Source of the DNA: Byssochlamys sp. IMV 00236
Taxonomy: Eukaryota > Ascomycota > Eurotiomycetes > Eurotiales > Thermoascaceae
Length of the DNA stretch: 64,000 nt
Assembly (NCBI GenBank): GCA_001931875.2
Contig: MSJH02000826.1
Span: forward strand, 124,001 to 188,000
Reading direction: 5' to 3'
Shown here one piece after another: positions 23,120 through 35,283 of the stretch. The notes below the pieces were generated by a model that saw only the letters and a program-made list of their open reading frames with translations, had not been told where the DNA came from and ran no database searches. The position numbers and the translations under genes were made by a program. How positions within the stretch are numbered: position 1 is the first letter of the stretch; every line of letters begins with the position of its first letter.

Positions 23120-26100
23120 TCACGACACCGTTTCCACCGGCGGCGCTGCACTCTCGCCCATCTTCCGCCGCGCCAACTCGGCGTCGCGCAGCTTCAGCAG
23201 GCCCGGCCCCGTGCAGATCCGCCCCGACCGCATCATGTTGCGCAGGCGTTTCCGCCGTGCTTCTCCGCTGCGCTCCTCTCCGCGCGCCACCCCTTCGTCC
23301 ACCCACTCGATCCGGTCCACCTTGAAGCTCACCCCGTCGTGCTGGCCCTCCCAGCCCCGCGACTTGAGCCCGAACAGCACGCTGCCGTCATATCGCTCCA
23401 GCCGCGGCAGGATCACCAGCGTGATGTGCAGGTCCTTGTCCGGCGGCGGCACCGGCGGGATGCGAGGCCCCTTCGATTCCGAACCAGCGTCCGCCGTCAC
23501 CCGCGGCGCATGCTGGTAGGTATCCTTGATCTCCAGATCGAGCATCTCCACGTCCACGTCGTCCCCCCATTCTCCCCGGATGAATCCCGAGTGGATCGCA
23601 GCCGCCACCGGGTCCGAGTCGTCCGTGTAGACCCCAGTGCCCCAGAGCGCCCGTCGCGCACAGATCTCCTCGCGGTGGCTGGCGTCGATGCGGAAGCGCG
23701 GCACCCGGACGGTAAACGTACAGTTCTCCTTGCCCTCGAATCGGGGGATCGGAACAGGCGTCGTCGTATAGCCAAACTTGGCGCTCTCCAGGCTGGCACT
23801 GGGTGTAGGAATCCCGATACGGGGTGAGTAGAGCGTAGAACCCAAGTGGTGCCGTGGCAGATGGGCCACGCTCTTCAGGAGCGGCTCCACGTTGACAAAG
23901 ATGTTGGGCTCTCGCATGGGCGGTGGCGGGCCAGTAGTGGTCACTGCTCGCGGGACATGATGATGGTGGTGATGGTGATGGTGGTGATGATGTGCTGGCA
24001 CAGGCCCGGAGACATCTGTGGGTGTCGACGTCTGATGGAAGAGACTCAACGAGGCTGCCGCACGATGGGTGCTGCCAGTCACACTCACCTCGTCCTCGGC
24101 TCGCTGTCGATGATGATGATGACTGCAGAGTTGTGAGCAGATGCGCCAAGATTAATGATCATTTGAAATGAGATTTCACTTACTGGTGATGGTGGTGGTG
24201 CGCGTGTCGGCCGCGTCTAGGACGGCCGGTTGGGGCCATCCGCTGCTCAGCGCCGCTGTCCGCGTCGAATCGACCCTCCTCGTCCTTGGACTTCCGGGAT
24301 CGTCGTCCCGGCCCAGCAGCGCCGCGAGCACTCTTCGCATCATCAGTCACGTCGCCGTTGGCCGATCGAGCAGTGACGCTCTCTCGTTTGAACGGGCTGG
24401 CGGCCATGGGGGTGGAGGCTCCGCTGCTGAGCGGGGGAGCAGTAACACCACCAACGCCGCTCCCGATGCCAGAGAAGACTCGTCCAAGTTCGTTCTTGAT
24501 GCCCGATTCACCGGCCGGTCCGATGATCTGGGCCTGGGCGCCCTGTACCGCCTGGGGAAGGGGGGAGGCTCGTCCGCCGCGTTTGCCATCATTACCCACG
24601 CCTAGAAGATTCCTATGTTGTAGTAGTTCATCGCTTCCTTTCCGTCGCTGGTCCTCTGCAAACGATGGCTGTCCAGCAGACGGAGCAGAAGCCGGGGGAA
24701 ACAGCCGCGGCTGCGTTTGCAACTTGCTCAACTGGTTGCCCGCAAAGACAGACTCGTTGGGAGACGGCTGTTCCTGGCGGGGCTGAAGAGAGACCCCGGG
24801 GGAAGGACGAGAACCCAGCTGGGATCCGAGAGATTTGGTGTAGCTCTGTATAGCGCCAAAGCCAAACGACGGAGGTTCCGGCGCCCGGAAACGTTTTGAT
24901 TCAGGTGACAAAGTTTGGGAGCGGGCTTCCCAGGTCGAAGCAGAGTGTTGTCTTTCGGCTTCCCTCTCGGGGACCTGGCTTCCATATCGGGACTGGGGCT
25001 GCGGAGGATACTTGGATTCTGGTTCAGGGCCTCTCCCATCGCCGTTACGAGCCACCTGCTCCTCTGGCTGGCGATCCCGATACAGTCCATTATATCGATA
25101 TTGTGTCTCAGTTCCCGGATAGGAACTCGTGCGTTGTGTAACCCCAGACGGCGCTTCTGGCATCCCTGGACTAGGCCGAACCAGAGGGCTGAAGGTAGGC
25201 GGTCGAGTCGATGGCTCGCCATGTTGAGGCTGGCTGCTAGGCCGCTGGATAGGACCATTTAGGCTTAATCGTCTGGATTCCATGTATGGGGATTCTGCAG
25301 ACGAAATCTGCGGCGACATCCGCGCAGGGGCCGGCTTCTCGGGATACTGCGAAAAAGGCTGCGGTCGCGACAGTGCGCCGAATCGAGACGCATCGGGCAT
25401 CTGTGGCTGCGAAGACTCCCCCGAGTTTGATCGGTATGGTCGAGGAGGCGGTGGTTGGTTCTTAGCGGCCAGTCTGTCGGGGGTCTCCGATCGTCGAAAC
25501 AGGGGGTGCTCCATCGACGCTTGCCGGCCTGGCGCTGTCGGCGGGGACATGATACCGGCAGTCTGGGGCGGCCCAGTGCTATAGGGAGCAGCAGAGACCG
25601 CTGGACGCGGAAACATTGAGCCAGGACCTGTCTCGCGCGGCGGTCGATCCGCATCCGAACCCAACATCGACGAGATTGACATGCTGCTGCCAGGACGGTG
25701 GGTGGGATTTGCAGGAAGCTCGCGCGACGGGTACGAAGGAGGCGGGGGCTGCGTGCCGGTGGCAGATGGTGCTCGTGGAGGATAAAGCTGCGGGGAGGAG
25801 GGAGGAGGCATCTGGCGGTTCCCGAACGAGGGCGCGGCTGGCGGATGCGAATCCGGGGGTCCTGTAACAACAGGGAACAGTCAGCATCAATCTTCTTCTG
25901 GCAGTGACAGAATCCAGTCAGACGGTAGACTTCAACACGGCCAGTGAACCACCAGAGAAGCACCCATGGCGGCGTGAAGGATGACGCGCGCCATGCGGCG
26001 ACAAGGGTTTCGAGCTCCGCAGCAGCAGCACTCACCATTTGCAAAGACCGGACTACCACTGCTCCCCAGGGACGGCCGTCGGCCCTGGTCGTGCGAAGCA

Positions 26101-27009
26101 GGATGCATCTCGCGCGTGTGTGGAGGACCTGAAGTCGGACGAGAGGGCAAGTCAGCCATCATACGAGGAGGTGCAGGTGAAGCTTCAAAAGTCGGGGGAA
26201 AGATAGGTAGTTCAAGGACAGGCACGGAACGGGCGCCGTGTCTGGGCCCCGTGACCTGATCCGGGATTGGCTGGCGGCTGGACGCGGACTAGGCCCGTTC
26301 GGGGAAAGCGGCGCGTGTCCCAAGCGGGTTAGCGCTCCCGAGACGGCCAGTCGATCGGCGCCACAGCAGAGACAGTGGCTGGTGTGCAGTGACGATGGCA
26401 GGGAATCAAGCCTGGGGTTCAAGGCAGAGCAAGGGGAATGTTTCCGATCCAAAGCATCCAGTCCCATCATTCTGTCGTCTGCACTCTGGCATGTTCCTGC
26501 TGGCACCACCACCACTGGAAGCTCCCGCGGTCGAGATTCTAGACAGCTGCACCCATCGTCTAGACTCCCGCAACTCTGCCATCCAGCCTCTCACAGAATG
26601 ACGACTACAAAGACAGAACAAAAAAAAAAGTATATCCCCTACCGTCTCGAAACCTAAGACCATTATGTTCCCTCATCGTCCCCTCATGGTGTTTTCCTAT
26701 TGACGCATGACCGGATCCCGGACTGTGGAAGCCATTGGGGCCGTTGTTCCGCAGCGACGCGAATGGGACCGGCGACATTGGTTTCTCGTGAGCGTAGGTA
26801 TGCGTAGGCGGGCCGTACGTCACGGCAGGTCTGACCAGCTCGTTTTCTCGTCGACCCAGAGGATCATAGGCCGGTTGCGATCGACCGTTCGACACGGACG
26901 GCGGCGCGTATGGTCGTGGTGGCAGAGCACCAGCTCGGAGGTCTGGAGGTCCCGCGAAGAGGGACGGACGCGAGAACGGTTGATGTTGAGGTTGCCGTGG
27001 AGGATCCAT
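23120..27009 (-). CDS. RXT3: Rxt3, Rpd3L histone deacetylase complex subunit
   Basis: Four exons (26643-27009, 26036-26182, 24184-25861, 23120-24122) give 1064 residues. The Rxt3 domain is in the last exon: it starts at EPNIFVNVEPLLKSVAHLP and includes HLGSTLYSPRIG, TVRVPRFRIDASHREEI, RRALWGTGVYTDDSDPVAAA and the basic end RRKRLRNMMRSGRI. Rxt3 is a subunit of the large Rpd3 deacetylase complex that represses transcription. The first three exons encode about 750 residues of Pro/Ser/Gln-rich, probably disordered sequence. Histidine runs lie on both sides of intron 3 and a longer one follows within exon 4. Intron 1 (about 460 nt) is long for this genome and its donor GTAGGG is not ideal, so the exon 1-2 join is the least certain part. 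Confidence 0.88.
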
Positions 27010-29906
27010 TGTCGAGATTCCACGGAGGCCACCACTTTGACGGGATCAAGATCAAGATCAAGATCGAGACCGAGACCTAGACCTAGACCCTACCCACCTT
27101 TTCGCTCTACCCGAAGGTAGGAAACGGGTGGTGGGAACAGAGATTTCAACGGTTGATGGTGGACGCGTCGAGTAGCTAGCTGGATAAGTATACAAGTCGA
27201 GGAACTATGAGCGTGGTGCGCGCGGGCGACGAGGACAGGAGAAGAGAGAGAGAGAGAGAGAGAGAATGGTCCCAGACAAATGATGCAGCTTTCCACGGGA
27301 GAAACGACACGATGGAAAAAAGACCATGAGCTCGACAACGGGCGAGCGCATGCGACATGGGCTTTTTCGGGGCTCAGTGGGCCTGGGCGCTCATCCCTGT
27401 TGGGGTGTTTTTTGGGGGAGCCCGGCTTTTGCTTTTCTAGCACTTTACTAGTGGTATGGGTTCTATGGTAGTAGTTCAAGCGGTGGCATGGCACCAGAGA
27501 AGGGAAAAAAAGAAAAGAAGAAGAAGAAAAAAAGCAAAGAAAAAGAGAGAAAAAAAAAATCCTAATCAGAAGCAGAGGAATAGCATGTAAGAGCAGAGTG
27601 AGTATCACCTACAGTAAAGCCTTTTGCCAGCATATGATCAAATCACCATAATTAATTAATTAAATAAATTGATGATTATTGTTTGGGATTTGTGGTGGAC
27701 CGTGGGACGTGGATGTGGATGTGGACCGGGGATGCAGCCGGTGGGGAAAAAACGACCCGGTGGATCTTCCCAAGTCATTCTTCTTCTGAGAGTATATCAT
27801 ACATAAATAATAACTATAATTAATTAATTCATTATTATTATTATTAGTTAACTAACATGTTCTGTTTCGCTTATTTCTGATCTATCTATCCGGGACTTCA
27901 CCTGGCCCTGATTCTCCTTTCCCCTTTCGACCTCTTGCCGCTCAGGCACTTCTTGCGCCGCAACAACAGTCGACAGAACCCGCCAAGGAACAAAGACGTC
28001 CCCCTCCCTCCCCCCTCTCCTCGAGTCCTCCCTGACAAGTAAACACGTAGAAAGTAGGCAGAAACAGAAGCAGAAAGGAATCAAGCCACGGGAGAGAGCC
28101 TTGCGGGGTGCGCATGAGACCTGGGCCTTAGCTGTCGGGCGAAGACACCACCCATCCTTGCCAACAGATCAGGACGATAACTAACTACCATATCTACCAT
28201 AAGCGGGGGACGTGTTAGGCAGGACATCGTGCGTTTAGCGTTGCAGTAGTCGTCAACACAATCGCCCTGCAACGTCTACCGCATCGCCCAGACTCGAGCA
28301 ATGGCAGGTGCCGCTGCTGATCGATACCACGATCAACGTGACAGGGGCCAGGTCGATCCCCGTCGGGCAGTCAAGGGCTCTTTGATCAGATAGATCGATT
28401 CTATCTAACTATGGTTGGCGCTGTACTCCGTAGTCAGTTACTTAGATTAGAGTCATACATAGTTACATACATAACTTAGTCATGCGCGAATAACTCAAGG
28501 AAAAGGCTGACTCGATTACGATCGCAGATGCTGGCCCAGCCCGTGAGATCGAATCCTGCCATCCCGACCGACAGAGAGAGTTATTCAGAGCAAAAGACGG
28601 TGAGGGGGATCGCATGCGCTCTCTGGCGGTCATGGCGGTCACTAGGAAATCCCTGCAAGGTGAATCAGATCGCAGACGTCAATCCTGCAGGTGCACGGCT
28701 AACTTGCCCGCATCGATACCTCTTTTGTAGGGCTGTGCCCAGCCAGAATGGGCGACATATCCCAACTATCCGCCTCATGTCGAGTACGCTACTGTGTCTC
28801 CAGAAGAAACAGTCTCATGTGAGTGCTGCAGCTGTTTCCATCTGCATAGGGACAGCATCGTCAGAAACTGCTGGTGATGATGTAGATTACCGACTTGACG
28901 AATCCGGCACCTCCTACATGCGCAACTTAGGTCGTACAGACATCTAGGGGCATAGACCCCTTTACAGGTACACCTCAATATCTTCAAGTATTATATCTAC
29001 TTTCACTACCGTCTGTGATTTCGGATATTGCACAGGAGAGCTCCTCGCTTCTCCACTTCGACACCACCACAACATGGTGACGCTACAAAAACAAACGAAC
29101 AATATTAATACTAATTAGCTTCTCACTAACTCTACCGGCCAATCACAACAGATGAAGCTAAAGCAGGTGTGACATGTGCCATATCGCAATTTTTATCTCA
29201 CTAGTCTTACCTAGTGCCTCGGACATCAAATCTACAGTTTAGGTTACAAAAACAATAGCATGAGCAAGAGACTTGTGGTTAAGGAAGGCGCTTGGGATGG
29301 TTAATCGCCCAACTTCGTCAACAGTATATTGCGTTTCAGATTGATAACATATAATATCAAGGAGGTCCCCATTATATTCATATTTAAAGATTCTATGACA
29401 TCAAAGACAGGGTCGCTACATTTGCGGTATATGGTTTGCTCGTGAATGATGCAAGTATGGCTTTCAGTTGAGATCTGAGAACCAGAAAGAAAACGGTGAG
29501 TTCCGTTTCGAATGGAGGCTTACCTCGACAGCTGCCTCTTTAAACACGAGAGGTGCGCTCCGCTTCTGCTCAGGAATCAGATATCTCGAGTAGACTATTG
29601 GAAATGCCTTCTGACTTCAAATCGAGGGTCTCTAGTCCGTGGGTCTAAAAAAATCGTCGACGATGATCAGCTGATAATACTTACAAGGAAAAAGAAAACA
29701 TGAACCGGGAAAGCAAATATGACTGCTCGACATAACTAAAAAATTTAGGGTGTAAATCCTCCCCGGGGTCTCAACTGAGTTGGTGATCAACAGCTAACAT
29801 GATCGCAGAGCAGATGAGCCAGCTGTGTCGTTTCTTTTTGGCGGTATGAGAAATTGTTGGATTTCCCTATCGACAGACTGATTGAGGTGACCATAGGTTT
29901 GAGCTC
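27010..29906. other. Long intergenic region, 2.9 kb
   Basis: Starts with the likely RXT3 promoter, which contains a GA dinucleotide run, A/G-rich tracts near 27500-27560 and AATTAATTAATTAA-type runs near 27650 and 27820. The rest, to the metallophosphoesterase stop, has only short frames without domains (the longest, 28528-28947, is a low-complexity shadow). I see no gene, tRNA or mobile element that I can support. Confidence 0.45.
27241..27266. repeat. GA dinucleotide microsatellite
   Basis: A near-perfect GA run about 230 bases upstream of the RXT3 start. Such tracts are common in fungal promoters and 5' UTRs. Confidence 0.85.
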
Positions 29907-30905
29907 CTACCTGGCCCTCGGAAGCTCAAGATCGATTAACCATGGCGCGTGCATTTGATAATCTTCAGTTCCTTCTATTGAAGCATTCACGAAAATCGTT
30001 TGTTCGCCGTATTTCAAAGGATCTGCATCCCCGGTGCACTGGCTGGTCGAGCGACATCCCTCACGATGCAGCGAGTCCCTTCTCTTTGACTTTCCCGCTA
30101 TATTCTCGGGTGTGTCAAGTCGAGAAGCCTTCAAATTGGCCAGAGAATCGATCACAACCGACTTCGAATTATCGATATCTGTAAAATGTGATGGTATTTC
30201 ACTAGGTTGACCGCGCCAGGTGACAAGTTTTGCCCCCCACCCTTCATGAATATGCCCGAAGCAGTGCAACCGTGGGCGAGCTCTAGTGACAGCGCCAAAT
30301 AGATGTGGGCAGCCTGCTCTTTTTCGAGAATCAGTATAGTCCATGATACCATTTGGTGGCCCATGAGTTATGACCACGTCGACTCCCTTCTCGATGCAGA
30401 ATTCGTGGCCTTGATCCGGGTGATATTGGAATCCCCAGTCACCACCCAATGACGGCGTGTAAGGACTAGCATACACCGTTAGCGAAGCACCGTTTTCGAG
30501 TTTAAACGTGTAGGTTCCTTCACCCAGAAAGATTATGCCCGCAGCTTCTGCTCCGTTGAAAAACTGTTTCATTTCGTCGAAATCACCGTACTCTCGTTTA
30601 ACGAGAACTGGATCGAGTGCTGGTGTTGCTTCAGCAACTTTCTTCTTGAACACGGGCGTGTCCATTGTAAAGTCATGATTCCCAGCAATGACAAGCTTCA
30701 GGCGTGCATTTAGATTCTTGAGGAGTCTCATAGAAGTTTGGTACTCCTCTACTTTTGATTCTTCAGTAAGGTCACCGCAGTGGATAGCGACATCGGCTTC
30801 GAGGGAGTTCACTTCCGGACCGAACTCTTCACCGTGAGTATCAGAGACGATGAGGAACCGCGTTTTAATATGGTTCTCTGAGCTTGTAGCTCGAGTAGTG
30901 TTCAT
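29907..30905 (-). CDS. Calcineurin-like metallophosphoesterase
   Basis: An uninterrupted 332-residue frame. All five metal-binding motifs of the calcineurin-like fold are present in order: VSDTHG (about residue 23), CGDLTE, AGNHDFTMD, THGPPNG and FGHIHEGWG (about residue 218). The spacing matches the MPPED1/MPPED2-type (UPF0046-like) phosphodiesterases found widely in fungi. The physiological substrate is unknown. No signal peptide or membrane helix is seen, so a cytosolic protein is likely. The C-terminal segment after about residue 245 is less conserved, with polar sequence and a final motif FVNASI that restores the last strand. It lies on the same strand as, and downstream of, the AIM6-like gene. 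Confidence 0.9.
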   Translation of the reverse strand: MNTTRATSSENHIKTRFLIVSDTHGEEFGPEVNSLEADVAIHCGDLTEESKVEEYQTSMRLLKNLNARLKLVIAGNHDFTMDTPVFKKKVAEATPALDPVLVKREYGDFDEMKQFFNGAEAAGIIFLGEGTYTFKLENGASLTVYASPYTPSLGGDWGFQYHPDQGHEFCIEKGVDVVITHGPPNGIMDYTDSRKRAGCPHLFGAVTRARPRLHCFGHIHEGWGAKLVTWRGQPSEIPSHFTDIDNSKSVVIDSLANLKASRLDTPENIAGKSKRRDSLHREGCRSTSQCTGDADPLKYGEQTIFVNASIEGTEDYQMHAPWLIDLELPRAR

Positions 30906-31427
30906 GGCGTAGTCACAGATAGAGGTTATGCAAAAGCTTGAATCGATAAAATTGATGGAAGAGATAACTGTCGAGCGACTGTTTGTCGCAGAGAGACTTG
31001 CAGAATGTCACAGCCGGTGATTCTTAGTATTGTCCGATGGTCCCATAGAAATATAACTAGGCAGCAGGTCGATCTACTTAGGTAGCAGGAATTGTTAGGG
31101 CAAGATGATGTACTCGGAAAGTTTGAACCTGGAACCACGTGCACAGACATTTTATGGCCACTACTCTGGCTTTCGATACTACATCTCTCACCTCAGCGGT
31201 AAGGGACGCGCGGTTTTACGTGTCTATTAGTGCTATATTTTTGAGAGTACATCACTGGTTACATGGACTCCAGGAAACAGACATTGAGAAGCATGGTTCT
31301 CATTAGCTACTTGGAAACAGCATTCCTTGATTATATGGGTTATATCCATACTGCTACATGGGGTATCGGACCATCTAAAGGCTAGACATAAAAAGCGGGA
31401 CACATAAGGAAATTAATGCAACGGGCT
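30906..31427. other. Intergenic between phosphoesterase and AIM6-like
   Basis: About 520 bases with no supported coding frame; it holds the 3' flank of the AIM6-like gene and the promoter of the phosphoesterase. Confidence 0.4.
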
Positions 31428-32893
31428 TCACATAGTGGAGGCCCTAAAGCGTCGTGCTTCATGCTCATCCTCCTTTGCCAGTGCAGGACTTCGCCGTGAT
31501 TGGTGTGGACGGCGATGTTCTCCCGATGCGTCGATCTCAATGATATCGACACCTTCGTTCACTAATGTGTACAAGACAAGATGGCGAAGTTTGCCGGGCC
31601 ATTCAGGAATACCGGTGTATCGAGCTTTCAGGCCGCGTTTCCGCGCTGCATGGATGTGAGCTCGGATCATTTCGAGCTGCCGGCGAGAGAATCTACCACG
31701 GTGTGGCATTCCTATCGAGGTGCGGAAGTTGGCGGAGGCAGTGTAGGTGTTTTCCACGTTATAGGTGTAGACTGCGTTCTGCAAAGGCTCGTTTGGCTTG
31801 GCCTCATGAGGGTCTTTCACATCGCGTTCGGTAGTCGTAATTTGCTCGTCTGCAGCAGAGACGGTCTCCTCGACATCTCTCTTAATGGAAGCAAGCGGCG
31901 CTGTGAACTTTGAGATGGCCCCACTGTCATTCAATGCTAGCTCCTCCAAAGATGCGTCGAAGAAGATATCGCGAACAGCACGGTCACCACGGATCAAGTG
32001 GAATGGCGCTCTCCCCGTGAGCACAACAGTGACAGGTCGTTTAACAAGTTCCGAGCCGTCGTGGTAGGTCAGGTAACCCTTTTCCCTAAGAATGGAAAGC
32101 TGAGAGATGAGACGCGGCCACAGCCAGTTTGGAGTGGTTTTGAAGTTGAGAAGGAGGATGAACGATTTCGACGGATCCTCTGCAAAGATTCCTCGAGGCG
32201 CGCTTATCTCTCCGTTTTCATTTGCTGTACGACCGGCATTTTGATCCTCGATAGCCGTCATAAGGGGTTCGAGGTAGACATGCGCGAGTGTATTGGCGGC
32301 ATCTAGTCCAGTCACCGAGTTTCCCACCAAGATCTCATTCCCATGCAGCCAGATATCGGCTTCCACTCCACTGCAGCCTGAGACCATGGCGAAATGAAAT
32401 GGGTCAGCGTGTAAGCGCGTATGTCGAGAGATGCACTCGACTGATTTCCCATCACTTTTGAACTCCAGTGGCAACCGAGTCAGCTCTGGAGACCACTCCT
32501 CGGAATCCTCCCATCCCACCGTCTTCCAGTCATGGTCGCCTGGAAGAAGAAACATGGCACCCTTGGCGACAATTGTGATGCATTGGATCAGGCCGCTAAA
32601 ATGGATATCAGTATCTATGTAGTCGAGCGCATCAACGGAAATCCGAAATTGACATACAGTATCACCAGCAAAACACAAGAATAGCGGAAGACGCGTTCAG
32701 TTGCATTCTTCTTGGCCGCAGTATACCATTCTCCCATGTATATGGACAATCCTGGAACGCACTCCGTGGGGTAAGAGCGGAGAGGGTGGTCGTCCATCAG
32801 CATCACATTGTAGTCGCCTGTCTCGAGATCTCCCTGCCGTACCGGATACGGCATTGGAGTTCTGGACGGGGGAGATTCAGTCGGGACACCCAT
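31428..32893 (-). CDS. AIM6: AIM6-like PLC-type phosphodiesterase-fold protein
   Basis: Exons 32658-32893 and 31428-32595 give 467 residues. The 62-nt intron falls inside a membrane helix; splicing yields SCVLLVILGLIQCITIV at about residue 70-90, while reading through gives a stop. The body matches the AIM6 family: RHTRLHADPFHFAMVSGCSG, then VEADIWLHGNEILVGNS, then LAHVYLEPLMTAIEDQN, SFILLLNFKT and RPVTVVLTGRAPFHLI. AIM6 proteins have a PLC-like phosphodiesterase TIM-barrel fold and are named from a yeast screen for altered mitochondrial inheritance; the reaction is not established. Compared with the usual family pattern, the histidine-rich start motif (commonly HSHNDY) reads RHTRLHADPF here, so a catalytic role is doubtful. 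Confidence 0.85.
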
Positions 32894-33941
32894 CTTGACA
32901 CAATCGCTGATTTACCTATTACTTCTCTGGGCAAGCATGCCCTAAGAGTATATAAGCGGGCCCCAAATGGTCGACACCAACGAGCGACAGGTCTGGTGCA
33001 ATGCAATGTAATCGAAACCGACGACACGAGACACCCTCTAAGCTCAGGAGCAAAAGGAAGAAAAGGTGCACGAGCGAGCGACCATATAATATCCCATCGG
33101 CCCCCAAAACACAGCCATTATTACTCGAGTAGAGCGTCCGCTCGAAAACCGGGCCTAGTATGGCGCGATGGTGATCTGCGCTCATCCTTTTGAGTTTAGT
33201 GAGATGTCGCTGACGACCAGCGGGCGCACGCAATACCGCCACTAAATCACGGCTGGTGGTGCCTCTCCGGGCTCTCCCCTAATGACAAGCTCCCAAACAG
33301 CCCTGGGTGCTTGCGTGCTGTCCGCTTCATATCCCTTGGTCTGCTTGCCAAGAGAATAAAAGCATCGCCAAGAAGATAAAGCATGAGACATTAGAGTCTT
33401 AGACCCGCATTCGGTCAGAGCTCCTTTCGATCTTCAGCACATTCTCCGAGGCCGTATTTACTTAACTCTCCACCAGTCTAGGTGTGCTTGTTCTGCAGCC
33501 TTGATTACCAGGACTGCCCAGTACCGAATGGTCTTTTTTCCATTCATGCTTTGGCTCGTTAGTGTTTACGCTCTCCGTCTTAGCTCCTGGAACATGAATT
33601 CAATGCTGTTCTTGGCGGGTTCAACTGTGTCTCGCACGTCATTGATGCATAACAATTGAACCAAGGACAATGTCAAGCCTCCAAAATGGATGAATCCGAA
33701 TTCCTTATCATATCAAAGGAGGGTTCCTATACATTTAATAGGGAGTGAATATCTAGAAACCAGTATTTCTTTCGGTAGTATAAAATATGTAGCAGTAACT
33801 TTGTACGGCGCACACTATATCGCGCTGTACGGAGAGAGATATCGCACCTAGGTCCCGAGGTCATGCCGTATCAACTACATACTAGGCTTAGCGCCAGGGG
33901 TGCGGCAAGGGATCATGTGATATCTCACGTGACCAACTGCT

Positions 33942-34346
33942 ATGGATACTGCACACCTTTACTCTGTAGAACTCCAGCAATTATTGTTGTTATCAATTAT
34001 ATCTATGGCACTGGTGCATCTTAGGATCCTATCAAGATTGAGGACCGAGGTACAAGGTGTAGACGAGCCTGACGAGGTGATATGGCGGGGTATACTGCAT
34101 CAATGGTACCTGCGATGCGCCGTATATCAGTGCATATCAGCTGCGGAGTTAATCCCCCACTTAACTACACGCAGCTTCTCTTCCACCTCCAATACCTTGA
34201 TCTTGATGTCCAACCTCATCGAAACGATAGCCTTCTATTGTTTATTTAAGCCTCCGTTCACAACATCAGGCGTTTATACGTCGTCACCTTCTTCCCTGCT
34301 CGTGTTTCACCGTATCGTGGGGCTTCCACGTTGGTGTCGAGACTAG
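33942..34346 (+). CDS. Orphan 134-residue frame
   Basis: An ATG-initiated frame beginning MDTAHLYSVELQQLLLLSII, with one possible hydrophobic segment and no recognised domain. It starts eight bases after a CACGTGACC motif (33926-33934). It could be a small lineage-specific gene or chance; codon use and composition do not settle it. Confidence 0.2.
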   Translation: MDTAHLYSVELQQLLLLSIISMALVHLRILSRLRTEVQGVDEPDEVIWRGILHQWYLRCAVYQCISAAELIPHLTTRSFSSTSNTLILMSNLIETIAFYCLFKPPFTTSGVYTSSPSSLLVFHRIVGLPRWCRD

Positions 34347-35283
34347 CTGCCCGCCATCCAGAACCAGACTCGTTTCATCCTGCTCCGTATTTCATCATAA
34401 ACCCGTCTTTGCCCTTCATCCCCATCTAACATTGGCTGCACTATGGTTCGTTCCATCTTTGTCGTCTTATATTGGTGCTATTGGTGCTCGCCAGAACCTA
34501 GTCGCGAGCATCATAACTACTTCTGATGATATATTGGTGATAATCTATGTCCAGCTTGCTTGCATCTGCCTGTGAATGATGATGGCCTATTCACCTATAT
34601 CTAGAGTACGTTAGTAGTTAATGCTCTACTTATATATTATTCTGACTATCCAGCCGCCTAGTCGTATATCCTAGACATTCCATCTCTTATTCTTTCTTTT
34701 TCCCGAGAAACCAACTTCCGCAGAAGTTCGCGAGGCTTTTTATATCACAAAATAAGTCCAAGGATGAGAGGCGAAAGAGACTGCTCAGTTCTCTTGGACA
34801 ATATACTGGCTTAACGATACCGCCAACCACCTGGGCTTATCTATGGCTATCTTGTACTGAGCAATTAGAAATTTTCGGACATTTATAAATATATCTTTAT
34901 TCCTATTGATTTTAATAAAATTTTCTTTTGAAATTATAGAATACATCCAAGACAAACTGCACCAGCGCCTTCCAGGGGACCTTTTGATCCGTTGCGCAGC
35001 CTCTATATAACTGATATCCGCGGCTCTACCAGAAGCTCATCACTTTTGACAATGCATGGAAATTCATGGCGAAATGTATATCCTCAGTTCTATTACTGTC
35101 TATCCCTATAAAAATACCTACTGATGATATACAGGGTTGCAAAAAGATCGCAGCCAGTCTATACCGACGACTCGGGTTTGACCCAGATTATCTAAAGCAA
35201 AGTGCATTCGATCACATTCTACTTCATATAATTGGTTGCGACACTACTGCACAAAATCTGCAACAACAACTCATTAAAGATAG

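Noticed and set aside
23030..23827. 265-residue plus-strand frame across the RXT3 3' end
   Set aside because: Arg/His/Pro-rich low-complexity shadow of the Rxt3 domain exon.
28528..28947. 139-residue plus-strand frame in the 2.9-kb spacer
   Set aside because: No domain, no consistent intron signals, and a similarly long frame on the other strand.
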